From the NCBI GenBank assembly GCA_016790575.1, contig JAEUOU010000010.1, forward strand, positions 248,001 through 312,000: 64,000 bases of DNA, written 5' to 3'. The notes below the pieces were generated by a model. The model had not been told where the DNA came from. It worked only from the letters and a program-made list of their open reading frames with translations, and ran no database searches. The position numbers and the translations under genes were made by a program. This document shows positions 62,329 through 64,000 of the stretch, piece after piece. How positions within the stretch are numbered: the first letter of the stretch is position 1; the number at the start of each line of letters is the position of its first letter. Source of the DNA: Burkholderiaceae bacterium (GTDB lineage Bacteria > Pseudomonadota > Gammaproteobacteria > Burkholderiales > Burkholderiaceae_C).

Positions 62329-62379
62329 CATACCCAGCGTAAAAAGGTCACTTACAGCTATCATTTTTTTAGTGCACAC
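62329..62379 (+). repeat. Dispersed repeat, copy 14
   Basis: ACCCAGCGTAAAAAGGTCAC, then TTACAGCTATCATTTTTTTA. It fills the gap after the aminotransferase, about 150 bp before phaZ. The rest of the gap (to 62526) is the phaZ promoter region. TTGACA is at 62469-62474, but no -10 box at normal spacing is clear. Confidence 0.85.
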
Positions 62380-62526
62380 GGGGGCGTTCGCTGGCACCGG
62401 AACGTCCCGCGGGCTTGTCCTCCGGGATAGTGAAAGCAGCGCGAAAGCCTGTCGTTATCCACTCGACACTTGACATGGGTTAAGTGTTATATTGCAGCGC
62501 AGCATTTTTTACAAAGGTGGTTCCCG

Positions 62527-64000
62527 ATGCTCTACCAGATCTATGAAACCCAGCGCTCCCTGATGGAGCCCTTCACCGACCTGGCACAGGCAACCGCCAA
62601 GCTGTTTGCCAATCCGCTCAGCCCCCTGGGCCAAATGCCGATGGCACAGCGCATTGCCGCCGCCTATGCATTGATCCATCGGCTGGGCAAGGACTACGAG
62701 AAGCCCGAATTCGGTATCCGCACGGTCAGTGTCGACGGGGTGGATGTCGCGATCCATGAGCGCATTGAGGTGGACAAGCCGTTCTGTGAGCTGCGCCGCT
62801 TCAAGCGCTTCTCGGACGACCCGCACACCCTCGCGCGGCTGAAAGTCCAGCCGCCGATCCTGATCGTTGCGCCGCTGTCGGGGCACTACGCCACGCTGCT
62901 GCGCGACACCGTAAAGACCATGCTCAAAGACCACAAGGTCTACATCACCGACTGGAAAAACGCCCGCACAGTGCCCCTGTCCGAAGGTGAATTCCACCTC
63001 GACGACTATGTCAACTACGTGCAGGAATTCATCCGCCATCTGCAGCGCCAGTACGGCAACTGCCATGTGATGAGCGTGTGCCAGCCGACGGTGCCGGTTC
63101 TGGCGGCGGTGTCGCTGATGGCCTCGCGCGGCGAAACCACGCCATTGTCGATGACCATGATGGGAGGTCCCATCGACGCCCGTCGCTCTCCGACCGCCGT
63201 CAACAACCTGGCCATGCAACGCAGCTTCAGCTGGTTCGAAAACAACGTGATCTACCGGGTGCCGCCAAACTTTCCTGGCGCTGGCCGCCGGGTGTATCCG
63301 GGTTTCATGCAACACGCCGGGTTCATCGCAATGAATCCGGACCGCCATGCCAACAGTCATTACGACTACTTCCAGGACCTGATCAAAGGCGACGAGTCCA
63401 GCGCTGAAGCCCACCGCAAGTTCTACGACGAGTACAACGCCGTGCTCGACATGGACGCCGATTACTACCTGGAGACCATTCGGACGGTGTTCCAGGAGTT
63501 CAAGCTGTGCAATGGCACCTGGGACGTTCGCTCGCCGGAAGGCAAGATCGAGCGGGTCCGCCCGCAGGACATCACCGGCACCGCCTTGCTGACGGTGGAA
63601 GGCGAACTGGACGATATCTCCGGCTCCGGCCAGACGGAGGCTGCCCACGATCTGTGTACCGGCATCGTGCGCAAAGAGCACCACCACCTGTGTGTCAAGG
63701 GCGCCGGCCACTACGGCATTTTCAGTGGCCGCCGCTGGCGCGAGATGGTCTACCCTCAGGTCAAGGCCTTCATCATCGAGCACACGCCGGCCGTCAGCGT
63801 CAAAGTCGTCGAAGCCGACACCCCCTCCTTCGCGATCGAGCCGGTTCTTGAGCAAGCCGTTGTGCCGGTCGTCGAACTGGCAGAACCCGCGCCCAAGGCC
63901 GCGGTGAGCGAAACCGCCGCAAAAGCTCCGGCTCGCCGGCCCGCCGCCCGCAAGAGCGCGCCGGCACCGGCCAAAGCGGCCACCGCTGCGCCCCGGCCGG
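62527..64000 (+). CDS. phaZ: Intracellular polyhydroxyalkanoate depolymerase PhaZ (3' end outside window)
   Basis: The frame is open from the ATG at 62527 (AAGGTGG upstream) to the window edge, at least 491 residues. The catalytic region is VMSVCQPTVPVLAAVSLMAS with the nucleophile Cys185, as in Ralstonia PhaZ1. Later come TVEGELDDISGSGQTEAAHD (Asp) and VKGAGHYGIFSGRRW (His). It degrades PHB granules inside the cell. Family members end about residue 415-420; here an Ala/Pro/Lys-rich tail continues for at least 70 more residues from 63787. Confidence 0.9.
   Translation, partial: MLYQIYETQRSLMEPFTDLAQATAKLFANPLSPLGQMPMAQRIAAAYALIHRLGKDYEKPEFGIRTVSVDGVDVAIHERIEVDKPFCELRRFKRFSDDPHTLARLKVQPPILIVAPLSGHYATLLRDTVKTMLKDHKVYITDWKNARTVPLSEGEFHLDDYVNYVQEFIRHLQRQYGNCHVMSVCQPTVPVLAAVSLMASRGETTPLSMTMMGGPIDARRSPTAVNNLAMQRSFSWFENNVIYRVPPNFPGAGRRVYPGFMQHAGFIAMNPDRHANSHYDYFQDLIKGDESSAEAHRKFYDEYNAVLDMDADYYLETIRTVFQEFKLCNGTWDVRSPEGKIERVRPQDITGTALLTVEGELDDISGSGQTEAAHDLCTGIVRKEHHHLCVKGAGHYGIFSGRRWREMVYPQVKAFIIEHTPAVSVKVVEADTPSFAIEPVLEQAVVPVVELAEPAPKAAVSETAAKAPARRPAARKSAPAPAKAATAAPRP

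Noticed and set aside
62469-62500. Sigma-70 promoter for phaZ
   Set aside because: TTGACA is present, but no -10 box lies at a 16-18 bp distance; a TATATT is only 12 bp away. The promoter cannot be assigned by eye.
1-64000. CRISPR array
   Set aside because: No regularly spaced direct repeats were seen. The dispersed repeat copies are kilobases apart and in both orientations.
1-64000. Insertion sequence, phage or integrase gene
   Set aside because: No transposase, tyrosine recombinase or phage structural protein was recognised in any frame. The mobile signals are limited to attC-like sites and small repeats.

Overview
The window is high-GC chromosomal DNA that looks like a Burkholderiales bacterium, most likely Comamonadaceae or a close relative. 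The evidence is the set of family gene neighbourhoods (lptFG divergent from pepA-holC, tatD-pilZ-holB-tmk-mltG, a full isc operon, an intracellular PHB depolymerase of the Ralstonia PhaZ type, MnmC, YggX and a CysB-controlled sulfate transporter). A ~45-50 bp dispersed repeat with the core ACCCAGCGTMAAAAGGTCA is scattered through it. Family assignments come from reading motifs by eye; no database search was run.

Layout. 0.3-0.9 kb: BrnT/BrnA-type toxin-antitoxin. 0.9-4.6 kb: Lrp-type regulator divergent from a LysE exporter, then mnmC and yggX. 4.7-10.8 kb: sulfate uptake block (two sulfate-binding proteins, cysT, cysW, cysA) with fpr between the two binding-protein genes. 10.8-19.6 kb: dsbB, argA divergent from a very long hrpA, a TerB-DUF697 protein, a small membrane protein and a Tat-exported Rieske protein. 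19.7-24.5 kb: leftward run lptF-lptG-cbiX-cysB-aminotransferase, which joins LPS export to sulfur and siroheme functions. 24.5-36.6 kb: pepA-holC, a LivK-type binding protein, an ankyrin protein, tatD, PilZ, holB, tmk, mltG, ygfZ, an O-antigen-ligase-like protein and a GNAT acetyltransferase. 36.6-38.8 kb: an HSL-type esterase and an iron-dependent alcohol dehydrogenase. 43-49.7 kb: acyltransferase and patatin pair, tex, an AcuI/YhdH-type reductase and an NlpC/P60 hydrolase. 50-52.4 kb: small membrane and Cys-rich proteins, a SOUL protein, MipA/OmpV and tRNA-Val(CAC). 52.4-58.6 kb: dnaQ and iscRSUA-hscBA-fdx. 58.8-64 kb: uvrB, an aromatic/aspartate aminotransferase and phaZ running off the right edge.

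The most interesting region is 39.4-42.2 kb. It is visibly AT-richer than its surroundings and holds three genes on the plus strand: a DUF2806-like protein, a class III nucleotidyl cyclase, and a three-helix membrane protein of the Pycsar-effector (PycTM) kind. The cyclase and membrane protein look like a Pycsar anti-phage system. Each unit is followed by an attC-like recombination site (40578-40651 and 42073-42189), with a third weaker candidate before the first gene. I read this as a cluster of integron cassettes without an integrase in view (CALIN), with Pycsar carried as a two-gene cassette. It is flanked by copies of the dispersed repeat, a broken partial duplicate of the patatin gene and a fragment of a BrnA-like antitoxin.

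A second theme is the dispersed repeat itself. Copies lie between genes and also, without breaking the frame, inside three housekeeping genes (hrpA, tex, hscA). None was seen between about 16.3 and 38.8 kb.
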